Shown: positions 35,373-43,645, counted from the first letter of the stretch. The stretch is 64,000 nt of DNA from Paracidovorax cattleyae (GCF_900104515.1 NZ_FNJL01000004.1:124001-188000); one strand, 5' to 3'. The notes: generated by a model not told the origin, from the letters alone. Numbers and translations are program-made.

Positions 35373-35837
35373 GCGTCGGGCCCGCAGGCGCGGGCCTCGG
35401 ATGGGGGGGTGACCGGTATGGCGCTGCCCGGGGCTGTGGATAAGTTGGGCGATCGCTAATGCTGGCGCGGGTTTACAGCCGATTGGGGCTTCCAATAGCG
35501 TCACGGCCGGATTGGCGCGAAATGGGCACTCCGCAGGCCCAGATCGGCCGAAATGGGCGAATTCCGGTGCCGGGCGGGCTTTGGGTGCCAGAAAGCGGTT
35601 CCGAGCCCTTAGCGCCCGGTTTCACTGGAGGAAGCGCGGAAGGACCGAGCGTCTGACTCGGTCTCCGGCCGTGCTATATCGAGGCGTCATGGTCGGACGC
35701 ACCATGGTCGGACGGGTACAGGAGCGTCCGACCTGTGAAAAATCAAACGAATCAGAGGTTTAGCCCACTTGTCCACAGAGCGCAGTGGACGTCCGACCAT
35801 GGACGGGGTCGGACGGTAAAAAGCTCCGCGCCGCCTT
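35373..35837. other. Intergenic region between slmA and the phage remnant
   Basis: 465 bp without a convincing gene. It holds a GC hairpin 7 bp after the slmA stop (35379-35396, GGCCCGC/GCGGGCC). It also holds a direct repeat CGAAATGGGC (35518-35527 and 35549-35558), a hairpin GACCGAG/CTCGGTC (35643-35663), and a cluster of GGTCGGACG boxes. The left edge of the mobile element probably falls here, but no exact end could be fixed. Confidence 0.5.
35691..35815. repeat. Five-copy GGTCGGACG box cluster
   Basis: The 9-mer GGTCGGACG occurs on the forward strand at 35691-35699, 35706-35714 and 35807-35815. It occurs in reverse (CGTCCGACC) at 35725-35733 and 35790-35798. The outer flanks also repeat (CATGG before two forward copies and after one reverse copy). 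Such clustering suggests binding sites for a regulator or recombinase; none is identified. Confidence 0.8.
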
Positions 35838-36257
35838 TTAAAACAGCGTCCCCTGCTGCCGATCTCGCGGGGCCGTCACCCCGGCCGCAGCGACGATGCG
35901 CTCGATATGGCGTTCGGTCAGGTGGAACTCGGCCGCCAGCTCGCGGGCGGTCTTGTGGTGGGCGTAGGCGTGGGCGATGCGGGCGTCGCGCACGGCCAGC
36001 AGTGCGCGCTCTGCCTTGGGGAGTGCGAAGTGGTTCGACGCTCCGTACTCGCGGGCCAGCGCGAGCAGGTTGTCCAGGCCGATGAGCTGCGCGAAGGGGT
36101 GATCCTCTTTGCAGCGGGCGGGGGTGGGGATGAAGATGCGCAGCCCGCCGTGGGCGCGCACCAGGGTGAGGGTGGCCTCCAAGCCGATCAGGCGCACGAA
36201 GTCCTGCAGCAGGGGCGGCAGCAGCTCGGTGTCGATGGCGGGGGCCAGGTGGTCCAT
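35838..36257 (-). CDS. mor: Mor-family middle-operon transcription activator
   Basis: 139 residues. The pattern is that of Mu Mor: an N-terminal dimerisation region (LLPPLLQDFVRLIGLEATLT, then HGGLRIFIPTPARCKEDHP) and a C-terminal helix-turn-helix (TARELAAEFHLTERHIERIV). In Mu, Mor activates the middle promoter that leads to late genes. The ATG at 36257 gives a family-like N-terminus; a longer ORF upstream is a shadow. It is the last gene of the leftward block, and the late genes expected after it are missing. Confidence 0.8.
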   Translation of the reverse strand: MDHLAPAIDTELLPPLLQDFVRLIGLEATLTLVRAHGGLRIFIPTPARCKEDHPFAQLIGLDNLLALAREYGASNHFALPKAERALLAVRDARIAHAYAHHKTARELAAEFHLTERHIERIVAAAGVTAPRDRQQGTLF

Positions 36258-36261
36258 GGGA

Positions 36262-36597
36262 TCAGTACCGGCGACGTTCCGCGTCGATGGCGGCGTCCAG
36301 ATCGGCGCCGTTGAGCACCACGTTGTCGGGTGTCTTGCCGGCGAAAATGCCGCCCTGGTGGATGGCATCCAGATCGCGGCTGCGCAGCCATTCGTAGCGC
36401 GCGGCGTACTCGGCCTGGTTGATGGAGTGCGCGATCTCCGAGACCGTGTCCCAGACCTCGATGGTGGCGCCGTCCTGCATCTTGATGAAGGCGCGGATGC
36501 CGTGCCACTGGCTGGAGGTGTCGGCCTCGGTGATGCGGACGATCTGCGCCTCGTTGATGAGGTGGGCGCGGCCCTTGACGTCGATGACGCGGATCAT
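36262..36597 (-). CDS. Phage protein of unknown function
   Basis: 111 residues. Starts MIRVIDVKGRAHLINEAQIV; the N-terminal half looks like a small beta barrel (HGIRAFIKMQDGATIEVWDT) and the C-terminal half is helical and charged. No family recognised. It lies 4 bp before the mor start and overlaps the upstream gene by 4 bp, so it is part of the same middle-operon transcript. Confidence 0.6.
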   Translation of the reverse strand: MIRVIDVKGRAHLINEAQIVRITEADTSSQWHGIRAFIKMQDGATIEVWDTVSEIAHSINQAEYAARYEWLRSRDLDAIHQGGIFAGKTPDNVVLNGADLDAAIDAERRRY

Positions 36598-37619
36598 GGG
36601 CGGGGCTCCTTGGCGTCCGGGTTGGAGAGTGCCGCGTCGATGGTGGCCGAATCTTTGCAATGGCTTATGCGAAGGGCCTCCATGTCGATGTGGTCAACGG
36701 CGATGGTGAGCGCGTCACGTAAGTTGGCCGCATCCCTCTTCAGTGCTGCGTTTTCACGCTCCAGGTCCATGCACGCACCCCACATACGCTCTGCCAGTTC
36801 TCCGCTCCTTTCCCACTTCTTCATCCGTTCCAGGGAGGCAGGCCGGGGCGCTACCTCGGCCGCATTGGGCAGCACCTCCAGGTGCAACCGTAACAACTCG
36901 GCGGCTACGGGTGCCGGGATGAGATAGGCGACGCCGTCGATCAAAACCGACTCTGCAGTCGAATGCAGTGCAGCCGTCATCGCGCCGAATATCTCGGGCG
37001 TGATGTTGTGATGCTCACCCGTCTGCTCGTATCCACTTTCCGCGGTCAGCTTGTAGGTGAGGTGCGCCCGCCCCTCCAGCAGGGCAGGCGCTACTGCGGC
37101 GCGCGCCGTCTGGCGCTGCATCTCTGCCTCAAAGCGGCCCCATGCTTTGTCCACCATGGCATCCATGATGGCCGCGTCGGATTCCTGGGGCGCAGCGGCG
37201 GCGAGCATCGGGAGCCAGGCAACGGGCTTGCCGACGCCCTGCGTGTAGTTGTCCTGGCACCAGTCCCAACCCGCGAACTGCCACGTGTCTTCGCCGGTGT
37301 TCCCGAGGTTGTTGAACCCGATCGTCCACCCGGGCTCGTCGCTGTCCTCGAAGGACGTGCCATCGTGCTCCACCAGCAGCAGCACCATGGTGCCGTCCTT
37401 TGGCGCAGTCTCCATCGGGAGCGGGGCGGGATCGGCCTCCTGGGCGGCCGGTGCTGCGGTCAGGGCGTGCAGGCGGCGCAGTTGTGCCGCGGCCTCCCCC
37501 GCCAGTCCTTCGATGGTTACGACTTCGGCACCCCGGGCGATGTGCTCAAGCCATTCGGCGCAGCGCAGAGCTTCTGGTTTGGGTGCCGCTGCCGCGGCGG
37601 TGGTCGTTGTGTGGGCCAT
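36594..37619 (-). CDS. Phage protein of unknown function, DUF551-like segment
   Basis: 341 residues. The segment around residues 67-140 (PMETAPKDGTMVLLLVEHDG ... GKPVAWLPM) resembles the short phage domain reading 'P...APKDG...W.P' found in many prophage ORFs. Downstream is a mixed region and a final helical stretch (LERENAALKRDAANLRDAL) that could form a coiled coil. No enzyme motif. It overlaps the gene downstream and abuts the one upstream. Function unknown. Confidence 0.6.
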   Translation of the reverse strand: MAHTTTTAAAAAPKPEALRCAEWLEHIARGAEVVTIEGLAGEAAAQLRRLHALTAAPAAQEADPAPLPMETAPKDGTMVLLLVEHDGTSFEDSDEPGWTIGFNNLGNTGEDTWQFAGWDWCQDNYTQGVGKPVAWLPMLAAAAPQESDAAIMDAMVDKAWGRFEAEMQRQTARAAVAPALLEGRAHLTYKLTAESGYEQTGEHHNITPEIFGAMTAALHSTAESVLIDGVAYLIPAPVAAELLRLHLEVLPNAAEVAPRPASLERMKKWERSGELAERMWGACMDLERENAALKRDAANLRDALTIAVDHIDMEALRISHCKDSATIDAALSNPDAKEPRP

Positions 37620-37910
37620 TTAAAAAGTCCTTTCTTCGCGCCAGTCGCGCAGGCCGTGCCAGGAAAAACGTCCGATGGATACGGACGTGAACGAACGCCC
37701 GAAGGGCAGAAAGTCGCCGCGACTACGCCACCCGATACGCGGGAGTGCACGCCAGCTCGCTTGCTCCGGGCCGTGGATGTGGCGCAGCCAGCGCAGGTAA
37801 TCGACCAGGTCGGCGAACGCTCGGAGAAACGCCAACGAAGGCAGGCCCACCGCCAGGCACCAGAACGTGATGCCGGTCCAGCGGAAGAAGATGTCGAACG
37901 CCTCAGCCAT
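37620..37910 (-). CDS. Small phage protein with a hydrophobic segment
   Basis: 96 residues. One hydrophobic stretch near the N-terminus (FFRWTGITFWCLAVGLPSLA, about 8-27) is probably membrane-inserted; the rest is Arg/Trp-rich and basic. Overlaps gemA by 8 bp and ends directly before the 341-residue gene. Not recognised as a holin: only one clear helix is seen. Confidence 0.5.
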   Translation of the reverse strand: MAEAFDIFFRWTGITFWCLAVGLPSLAFLRAFADLVDYLRWLRHIHGPEQASWRALPRIGWRSRGDFLPFGRSFTSVSIGRFSWHGLRDWREERTF

Positions 37911-38367
37911 GGGTCGCTGCCTGTGCGCGCTTGGCGCGGTCCAGCCAGGCCTTGAGGGCTTCGATCACCGTGGAGGCCTGAGCGACCGGGAGGAACTTGA
38001 GATCGGCGACGCCCATGCCCGCGGTGCGCCCGACGAACGCCAGCAGCGCCGCATCGCTGGCATCGCGCACGCCTCCGGCCTCGGACAGCTTGCGCCAGAG
38101 CCACCGGATCTTCGCGGCCTGGTCGAAAGGCCTGAACGTGCTCTTGGGCTTGAAGCCGAGCGTCTCCATGTGCGCCAGCACCTTCCGGCGCGCGGCGTGG
38201 TCCAGGTCTTTCGAGCTGGTCTTGCCGGTGAGCTGCTTGAGGTGGTAGCGGTAGTCGTCGTCGGACCAATGCAGTGCCGACTTGCCCTGGTGGATCAGGC
38301 CCAGGTCGCGCTTGCGCTGGGCCTCCACGGCGGGCCGGTTCGTGTGGGATGCGAAGGTGCGTGCCAT
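37903..38367 (-). CDS. gemA: GemA-like (Mu gp16) regulatory protein
   Basis: 154 residues. The N-terminal part reads LGLIHQGKSALHWSDDDYRY, then HLKQLTGKTSSKDLDHAARR and VLAHMETLGFKP, the signature of the Mu gp16/GemA family (DUF1018). In Mu, GemA modulates host gene expression and DNA supercoiling late in the early phase. The ATG at 38367 gives the family start; the longer upstream ORF is Arg/Ser-rich and spurious. It lies in the conserved order gemA ... mor, which is the best evidence that the element is Mu-like. Confidence 0.85.
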   Translation of the reverse strand: MARTFASHTNRPAVEAQRKRDLGLIHQGKSALHWSDDDYRYHLKQLTGKTSSKDLDHAARRKVLAHMETLGFKPKSTFRPFDQAAKIRWLWRKLSEAGGVRDASDAALLAFVGRTAGMGVADLKFLPVAQASTVIEALKAWLDRAKRAQAATHG

Positions 38368-38371
38368 GGCT

Positions 38372-38659
38372 TTAAACGATGGAGGTGAACAGGCTGCGCT
38401 GCCCGGACGCATCGTTGTGCGCCAGGTGGCAGGACGGACAGTGGTGACGGTTGGTGCCGACGCGGTGCGCGTGGGCCTCGCACAGGGCCGCGTCGCAGGT
38501 GCTGCGAGGATCGGTCGCGCTCGGGCCGTCGCAGAGGAGCTCGCTCGGCGCCATGCACCGCAGTTGCTCGCCGTCCACCAGAACGCGCGCACTGCAAGGC
38601 GGCGGGAGCTTCGTGCCCCGCACATGCACCAGGCCAGTCTTCAGACGGTAGAACGGCAT
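38372..38659 (-). CDS. Small cysteine-rich phage protein
   Basis: 95 residues with eight cysteines/histidines arranged like metal sites: LPPPCSARV near the start, then a cluster STCDAALCEAHAHR and HHCPSCHLAHND. A CxxC near the C-terminus (CPSC) with nearby His suggests one or two zinc knuckles. Family not recognised. It begins 4 bp downstream of the 98-residue gene and ends 4 bp before gemA. Confidence 0.55.
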   Translation of the reverse strand: MPFYRLKTGLVHVRGTKLPPPCSARVLVDGEQLRCMAPSELLCDGPSATDPRSTCDAALCEAHAHRVGTNRHHCPSCHLAHNDASGQRSLFTSIV

Positions 38660-38663
38660 CGCG

Positions 38664-38960
38664 TCACCCCATCCGGTGCTGTGTGCTGCCGGGAAACGGG
38701 TTGTGCGCGCTTGGAACACCTGACCGCTGTGGGGCGGGTAACACTGCGGGCCCCTCCTCGAGGAACCCGGCACGGTCCTGGCCTGTGGCCTTGAGATACT
38801 CCACCTCGACCTTCGCCGAGTCCACCAGGACCCCCGCGACCTGAGCTACAGCGCGGGCACGGTCCGGGTCCATGGGCTTGTCGCGGTCGCGCAGATCCGC
38901 GAGCGTGTCGAGCAGGTGCTGGCGCAGCTGGCTGATGTGGGGTGCTTGGGGCGCGTTCAT
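38664..38960 (-). CDS. Phage protein of unknown function
   Basis: 98 residues, largely helical and charged (ISQLRQHLLDTLADLRDRDK, then RARAVAQVAGVLVDSAKVEV) with a disordered Pro/Gly-rich C-terminus. This layout is common among small Mu-type early ORFs between the transposition genes and gemA. No motif identified. Overlaps the upstream 74-residue gene by 4 bp. Confidence 0.55.
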   Translation of the reverse strand: MNAPQAPHISQLRQHLLDTLADLRDRDKPMDPDRARAVAQVAGVLVDSAKVEVEYLKATGQDRAGFLEEGPAVLPAPQRSGVPSAHNPFPGSTQHRMG

Positions 38961-39181
38961 GTCGATGCTCCTTCCTTCGCCTCGCGGGCGATGCGGTTGA
39001 CTTGGCGGGTGATGGCGCCCTTGAGCTGTACGAGCTTGGCCAGCTCGGGCGACTTGTTGCGCGGGTGGTTACGGCGGGCGTTCTCTGCCCGCGAGATGCA
39101 CTCGACGCGATCTGCGGTGATCTCTTCAAGGACGGTGGTGCGCTGGCCGGGTTTGAAAACGCAGATGTGGCCGTCCGGCAC
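38957..39181 (-). CDS. Phage protein, probably 5'-truncated
   Basis: 74 residues from a GTG at 39181; basic and helical (ENARRNHPRNKSPELAKLVQ). There is no ribosome site before the GTG, and the frame stays open 24 bases further to a stop codon at 39203-39205. It starts 10 bp from a tail gene running the other way. The visible product is therefore probably the C-terminal part of a longer early protein cut at the rearrangement junction. Confidence 0.45.
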   Translation of the reverse strand: MPDGHICVFKPGQRTTVLEEITADRVECISRAENARRNHPRNKSPELAKLVQLKGAITRQVNRIAREAKEGAST

Positions 39182-39191
39182 CGGGCCATGG

Positions 39192-40601
39192 ATGGGAGAG
39201 AGCTACGAGGACTACGAGGGCATCCTCTATCGCGGGCGCACCGGCACCGCGCCCGGCATCGCCTCCGGCATGTTGGACTACGCCAACGGCCTCGCCCGGA
39301 TGACCGACTACGTGGTGGGTCCGTCGCCCAGCACTGTCACGTTGCAAAGCCTGTGGACGCGGCGCGTGCCGTGGAGCACGGCCAGCGTGTTTTTTCGCAC
39401 GCAGTCCGCCCCCCTTAAACCCGGCGGCGTCGTGCTGTCGGTGCTGGACCTGCAGGGCACCGCACTCACGGCCACGGCCGGCACGGATGGCACCTTCACT
39501 GGCACGCACATGCGCGGCAGGATGGATTTCGAGAGCGGCGTGGGAGAGCTGCAGTTCGGGGATTTCGTGGACCCAGCCTCCCTGACCGACTCGCAGAAGG
39601 CAGAGTGGTGGTACAGCGCGGCCGACCTCGGCGCGGTCGAGGCGGGCAAGATCTGGCGCCCCTGGCCCGTGGACCCGACCACGCTGCGCATCAACTCGGT
39701 GTCCTACTCGTACCTGCCAATCGACGCCGACATCCTGGGCCTCGACCCGGTGCGCCTTCCGCCCGACGGCCGCGTGCCGATCTATCGAAAGGGCACCTAT
39801 GTGGTCGTCGGGCACACGGGTCGGGTGCCGGCAGCGACGTACAGCGCCGGCATGACGATCAACTGCGGCCGCGCCAGGCTCTCGCGCGTCTACCTGGTCG
39901 GCGCGGATGGCAAGCTGGTCCGCAGCGGCTACACGCTCAACCTGGACGCCGGCACGATCGCGGTGACGGACGTCACGGGTTGGGTGCAGCCGGTAGTGGT
40001 CAAGCACCGGATCGAGGAAATGGCGCGCTGCACCGACGTGCAGATCGACGGCACGCTGCACCTCTCCAAGCAGCTGAGCCACGCCTACCCGGCCGGCGCC
40101 GTGGTGTCCTCGGCCATCATGGCCGGCACGCTGCGCGCGCGGGCATTGCCGGTGTTCGACCAGGGGTCGTGGGACGGCTTCACCTGGGCCGATTCGACGA
40201 TCGGCAACCCGGCTCCAGCCACCTACAACGACGGGGCATTTCCTCCGGTGGTCACCAACGCCGGAGCGCTCACCGAGCGCTTCGCGCTGCGCGTGCTTTC
40301 CAACGGCACCGACGTCGAGGTGATCGGCGAGCACGTCGGCAACGTGGGCACGTACAGCCGCAACACCGATATCGCACCGATCAACCCGGTGTCGGGCGCA
40401 CCCTTCTTCCTCCTCCGCGCCGCGGGCTGGGGCAGCGGCTGGGCCGCGGGCAACACGCTCTTCTTGCCCACCGTCGGTGTGTACTTCCCCTTCGCCGCGA
40501 TTCGCACGGTGCAACCGAGCGAGGCTGTGGGCACCGACTATGCCTTCGAGGTCACCGCACGCGGCGACGTCGATCGCGCTCCCACCAACCCTGTCATCTA
40601 A
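39192..40601 (+). CDS. Phage tail/virion structural protein, probably 5'-truncated
   Basis: Read from the first in-frame ATG at 39192 it has 469 residues. It begins abruptly (GESYEDYEGILYRGRTGT), with no ribosome site and no promoter space. The body is beta-rich, Gly/Thr/Asp-rich and typical of tail proteins (VVLSVLDLQGTALTATAGTD, LYLVGADGK-like repeats, IEEMARCTDVQIDGTLHLSK). No catalytic motif. The stop is followed after 8 bp by the next tail gene. Tail assignment rests on composition and context; the missing 5' end is inferred. Confidence 0.55.
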   Translation: MGESYEDYEGILYRGRTGTAPGIASGMLDYANGLARMTDYVVGPSPSTVTLQSLWTRRVPWSTASVFFRTQSAPLKPGGVVLSVLDLQGTALTATAGTDGTFTGTHMRGRMDFESGVGELQFGDFVDPASLTDSQKAEWWYSAADLGAVEAGKIWRPWPVDPTTLRINSVSYSYLPIDADILGLDPVRLPPDGRVPIYRKGTYVVVGHTGRVPAATYSAGMTINCGRARLSRVYLVGADGKLVRSGYTLNLDAGTIAVTDVTGWVQPVVVKHRIEEMARCTDVQIDGTLHLSKQLSHAYPAGAVVSSAIMAGTLRARALPVFDQGSWDGFTWADSTIGNPAPATYNDGAFPPVVTNAGALTERFALRVLSNGTDVEVIGEHVGNVGTYSRNTDIAPINPVSGAPFFLLRAAGWGSGWAAGNTLFLPTVGVYFPFAAIRTVQPSEAVGTDYAFEVTARGDVDRAPTNPVI

Positions 40602-40609
40602 AACCGCCC

Positions 40610-41782
40610 ATGATCTACAACTACGACTCCTCGATGGCCGGCGCGCCGGTCCTCTCCGGTACAGCTGGGACGCTCCGCTCGGTCATCAAAGCGTGCTTGG
40701 TCGATGGTTTCGGCGCAGGCGCCGTGTCGTCCCTGGCCGTGAGCGGCGGCGTGGCCACGGCCACGTTTGGCGCGGCTCATCCCTACAAGATCGGTACTGT
40801 GGTGCAGATCGCCGGTGCGACACCGTCCGGCCTCAACGGGCAACAGCGCGTTTTGTCTGTGGCATCGGGGTCGATCACGTTCGCCGCGGCCGGTGTCGCG
40901 GACGGAGCCGCGTCAGGGACGATCACGCACAAGGTGGCAGCCGCGGGCTGGCTGGAGCTGTTCGCCGGCCAGTTGTCCAACGTGATTGCTCTCACGCCCA
41001 GCGTGGCCGAGGCCACTGGATGCGTGCTGCGCGTGGACGATACAGGGACGGTTTCGGCTCGCGTGGTTGGCTATGAGTCGATGAGCGACATCAATACGGG
41101 AGTGGGGCCGTTTCCGACTCCCGCGCAGATCGGCGGCGGCATGTACTGGCCCAAGAGCGATGCCGGAGACAGCAGCGCGCGCGCATGGCGTGTGATCGCC
41201 GATGCACGCGCATTCCACCTGTGGGTGGCGCCGCGATATGGCACGCACGGGTTCCTGGCGTCCTATGGCGATCTGCAAAGCTACCGCAGCGGAGACGCAT
41301 GGTGCAGCCTGCTCGTGGGCGGTGACGGCAATGTGCATGCGTCGGGCTCGGAACAGCCTGGATGCCTGGGTTACGGGTCCGCGGCAAACCCTGGCGCCAA
41401 CGCTTTCCTGGCGCGCTCTGATACGGGCCTCGGCGGCGCCCAGCTGGCGCGAAAGGTAGCGCCCTACAACCTTGGGGGCGGCTACTCGGCGACCTCGGGG
41501 TACAGCGGCAACGGCTGGCCGTACCCCAATGGGGCGGACAACAGCCTGCGCTTATCGGTCGTGGAGGTGGCGCAGGGCATGGGCGGCCTGCGCGGGCGCA
41601 TTGCGGGCCTCTACCACAGCGCTCAGGTGATGGGAGATGCGTTCGGCAGCGGTGACCGCGTGGACGGCCAGGGTGAGTTCGCCGGCAGGACGTTCGTGGC
41701 ACTGCGTGCTGGCCCGCCTGGGGCGCAGCTATCCAGTGCCGGCACGGTGTTCGTGGATGCCACTGGCCCCTGGAGGATTTGA
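40610..41782 (+). CDS. Phage tail/virion protein of unknown function
   Basis: 390 residues, Gly/Ala/Ser-rich and beta-rich. It opens MIYNYDSSMAGAPVLSGTAG and has segments such as VQIAGATPSGLNGQQRVLSV that suggest stacked beta domains. Aromatic-rich loops later (WVAPRYGTHGFLASYGDLQS) may face solvent. No family recognised. Second gene of the rightward tail module, 2 bp before the next gene's ATG. Confidence 0.55.
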   Translation: MIYNYDSSMAGAPVLSGTAGTLRSVIKACLVDGFGAGAVSSLAVSGGVATATFGAAHPYKIGTVVQIAGATPSGLNGQQRVLSVASGSITFAAAGVADGAASGTITHKVAAAGWLELFAGQLSNVIALTPSVAEATGCVLRVDDTGTVSARVVGYESMSDINTGVGPFPTPAQIGGGMYWPKSDAGDSSARAWRVIADARAFHLWVAPRYGTHGFLASYGDLQSYRSGDAWCSLLVGGDGNVHASGSEQPGCLGYGSAANPGANAFLARSDTGLGGAQLARKVAPYNLGGGYSATSGYSGNGWPYPNGADNSLRLSVVEVAQGMGGLRGRIAGLYHSAQVMGDAFGSGDRVDGQGEFAGRTFVALRAGPPGAQLSSAGTVFVDATGPWRI

Positions 41783-41784
41783 GC

Positions 41785-43215
41785 ATGTCCTCCGCGCGAT
41801 TCTGGCGCGTCTCCGCTGTTGAGACGGTGGCGGGCGGTGACCTGGCCCTGAGCGAGCTGCGGCTGCACGGCCAGGGCGGTCCGCTCGATGCCAGCGTGCT
41901 GCCCACATGCAGCCACGCACCGATTTCGGGCTCGATCGCGGCCCTGCAGGATGGGGACTTGACGACCGTGTGTCGCTGGGGTGGCCAAGCAGTCCGGTCG
42001 TCAGGCTTCAGGTTGGTGTGGGACTTCGGCCGCGCCGTGTCGGTCATCGGCGTCCGTATCGGCTCGGCCGCAGATCCGGACCTATTCCTGGTTCAGCACG
42101 CTCTGGAGTACTTCGACGGGGCGCGTTGGGTCATGGGCGGCATGCAGGGCCGCTATGCATGGCCTGGCGCCAATGCGCTCACCGCAGCGCCAGTCGCCGG
42201 AGACCCCACATTGAGCAGCAATGTGCTGTTGCTCGACGGGCAGGCATTCTCAGATCGCAGTGCCAGCGCGCACCCCGTCAACGTCCAGGGCGCGGTGCAG
42301 CTCTCAAGCGAGCGGGCGCCGTTCGGCGGCAGCTCCATGCTGTTCCCGGGCAGTGGGACGGACTATGCGGTTGTGCCTTCCTCAGCTGACTTCGCTTTTG
42401 GAGCGGGCGACTACACGATTGAGGCGTGGATCTGGCTTCCGTCCGCTCCCTCGGGCGGCTATGCGGCGATCACCGACATTCGCAGTTCGCCGGGCGGCAA
42501 CGGCGCGACGCTCTTCAAGCTCAACTCGGGCCGTCAACTCGGTCTGTACTACTCGGGGGAGGTCAACACCTCCATCACGGTGCCCCTGCAGCAGTGGTCC
42601 CACGTCGCCGTGGCACGCGCGGCGGGCACGAGCCGGCTCTTCATCGACGGGCAGGTGGGTGCCGTGTTCTCCGAGGGCGACACGAAGATCGCAAACCACT
42701 GCTACATAGGCCGCGTCTACGATGCGGCGCACCCGGCGTTCAACGGATATCTCGGCGCGCTTCGGATAAAAAAGGGCGTCGGGCTGTACACCGACACGTT
42801 CACGCCGCCCAATGCGCCCTGGCCGCTTCAAGGCGGGGGCTCCAGCTTCCTTCCTTTGCCGCTGCGCACACGTGCCCCGCGGCAGCTGGTGCTCGGTGCC
42901 GAGGCCCTGGGCGACGTTGATGTCGTCCGCGGCCCTGGCTCGGCGCCGGCGCTGGATACCGAGTTCGGGGGGCGGGGCCGCATATGGGGCGACACCGCCA
43001 TCAAGGGCACGCCGGAGGTGCCTGCGCGGGCGCGTGTCGTGCTGCTGCGCCAGCGCGACAAGCTGCTGGCGCGGGAGACGTGGAGTGATCCGCAGACCGG
43101 GCATTTCGAGTTCGCAGGTATCGATGTGCGGCAGCAATTCCTCGTGCTCGTCGAGGATGCGGCCGGCAACTACCGCCCGGTCGCCGCCAGCCGCTTGGTG
43201 CCGGAGGCCGCATGA
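41785..43215 (+). CDS. Phage tail protein with LamG-like domain
   Basis: 476 residues. The middle (about residues 165-350) has the concanavalin A/LamG pattern: FPGSGTDYAVVPSSADFAFG, DYTIEAWIWLPSAPSGGYAA, WSHVAVARAAGTSRLFIDGQ, and the closing IGRVYDAAHPAFNGYLGALR. Such domains bind carbohydrate or protein and, on phage tails, often contact the host surface. The N-terminal part is a beta-rich discoidin-like region (SGFRLVWDFGRAVSVIGVRI). The last part carries an Ig-like fold (RARVVLLRQRDKLLARETWS). Overlaps the next gene by 4 bp. Confidence 0.65.
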   Translation: MSSARFWRVSAVETVAGGDLALSELRLHGQGGPLDASVLPTCSHAPISGSIAALQDGDLTTVCRWGGQAVRSSGFRLVWDFGRAVSVIGVRIGSAADPDLFLVQHALEYFDGARWVMGGMQGRYAWPGANALTAAPVAGDPTLSSNVLLLDGQAFSDRSASAHPVNVQGAVQLSSERAPFGGSSMLFPGSGTDYAVVPSSADFAFGAGDYTIEAWIWLPSAPSGGYAAITDIRSSPGGNGATLFKLNSGRQLGLYYSGEVNTSITVPLQQWSHVAVARAAGTSRLFIDGQVGAVFSEGDTKIANHCYIGRVYDAAHPAFNGYLGALRIKKGVGLYTDTFTPPNAPWPLQGGGSSFLPLPLRTRAPRQLVLGAEALGDVDVVRGPGSAPALDTEFGGRGRIWGDTAIKGTPEVPARARVVLLRQRDKLLARETWSDPQTGHFEFAGIDVRQQFLVLVEDAAGNYRPVAASRLVPEAA

Positions 43216-43634
43216 GCTGGGAGGTCGGCCCCGAGCTGTCCCTTGCCCAACTGCTCGCCACGATCGCACGCGCCGACCAAGGCTCGGGCTTCGCGCGGGT
43301 GCGGGTCTATACGTCCGATCGACCCGCATCGATCAGCGCGCACTCTGAGATCCCGCAGGTCGAGATCGTGCTCGCGAAGCCCTGCGCGTCCGTTGTCGGC
43401 GGCGTGCTGGTGATGCATCCCGCAGAAGACGCCAGCATGGTGATGCAGACGGGCATCCCACGATGGGGCGACCTGGTCGCGGCGAGCGGCGCCATCCTTG
43501 CCCGGGCCGACGTCACGGACACGGAGCACGACGGCGGGTGGCGCCTGGTGGCCGGTGAGACTCCGGCCGGCGAGACGTCCCCGCTGCTGCGCGCGGGTGG
43601 CCTCGTGCAGCTCGGCGCCACCGCGTTGTCTTGA
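43212..43634 (+). CDS. Small phage tail-module protein
   Basis: 140 residues, beta-rich (GFARVRVYTSDRPASISAHS, VEIVLAKPCASVVGGVLVMH) and without a signal or membrane helix. It overlaps the LamG-protein gene and ends 11 bp before the repeat-containing gene. A baseplate or tail accessory role is inferred only from position. No family recognised. Confidence 0.55.
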   Translation: MSWEVGPELSLAQLLATIARADQGSGFARVRVYTSDRPASISAHSEIPQVEIVLAKPCASVVGGVLVMHPAEDASMVMQTGIPRWGDLVAASGAILARADVTDTEHDGGWRLVAGETPAGETSPLLRAGGLVQLGATALS

Positions 43635-43645
43635 GGGCCTGACGT

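Noticed and set aside
35379-35396. Hairpin after slmA as a Rho-independent terminator
   Set aside because: A 7-bp GC stem is present but no T-run follows; not listed as a separate terminator.
35459-35763. Two overlapping short forward ORFs between slmA and mor
   Set aside because: No ribosome site, no motif, and they run through the repeat boxes; treated as non-coding.
37620-37910. 96-residue phage protein considered as a holin
   Set aside because: Only one clear hydrophobic helix and a basic remainder; no adjacent endolysin.
39126-40514. 462-codon reverse frame across the first tail gene
   Set aside because: Its/Arg/Gly-rich composition with no motif; the forward frame continues the tail module with short spacers.
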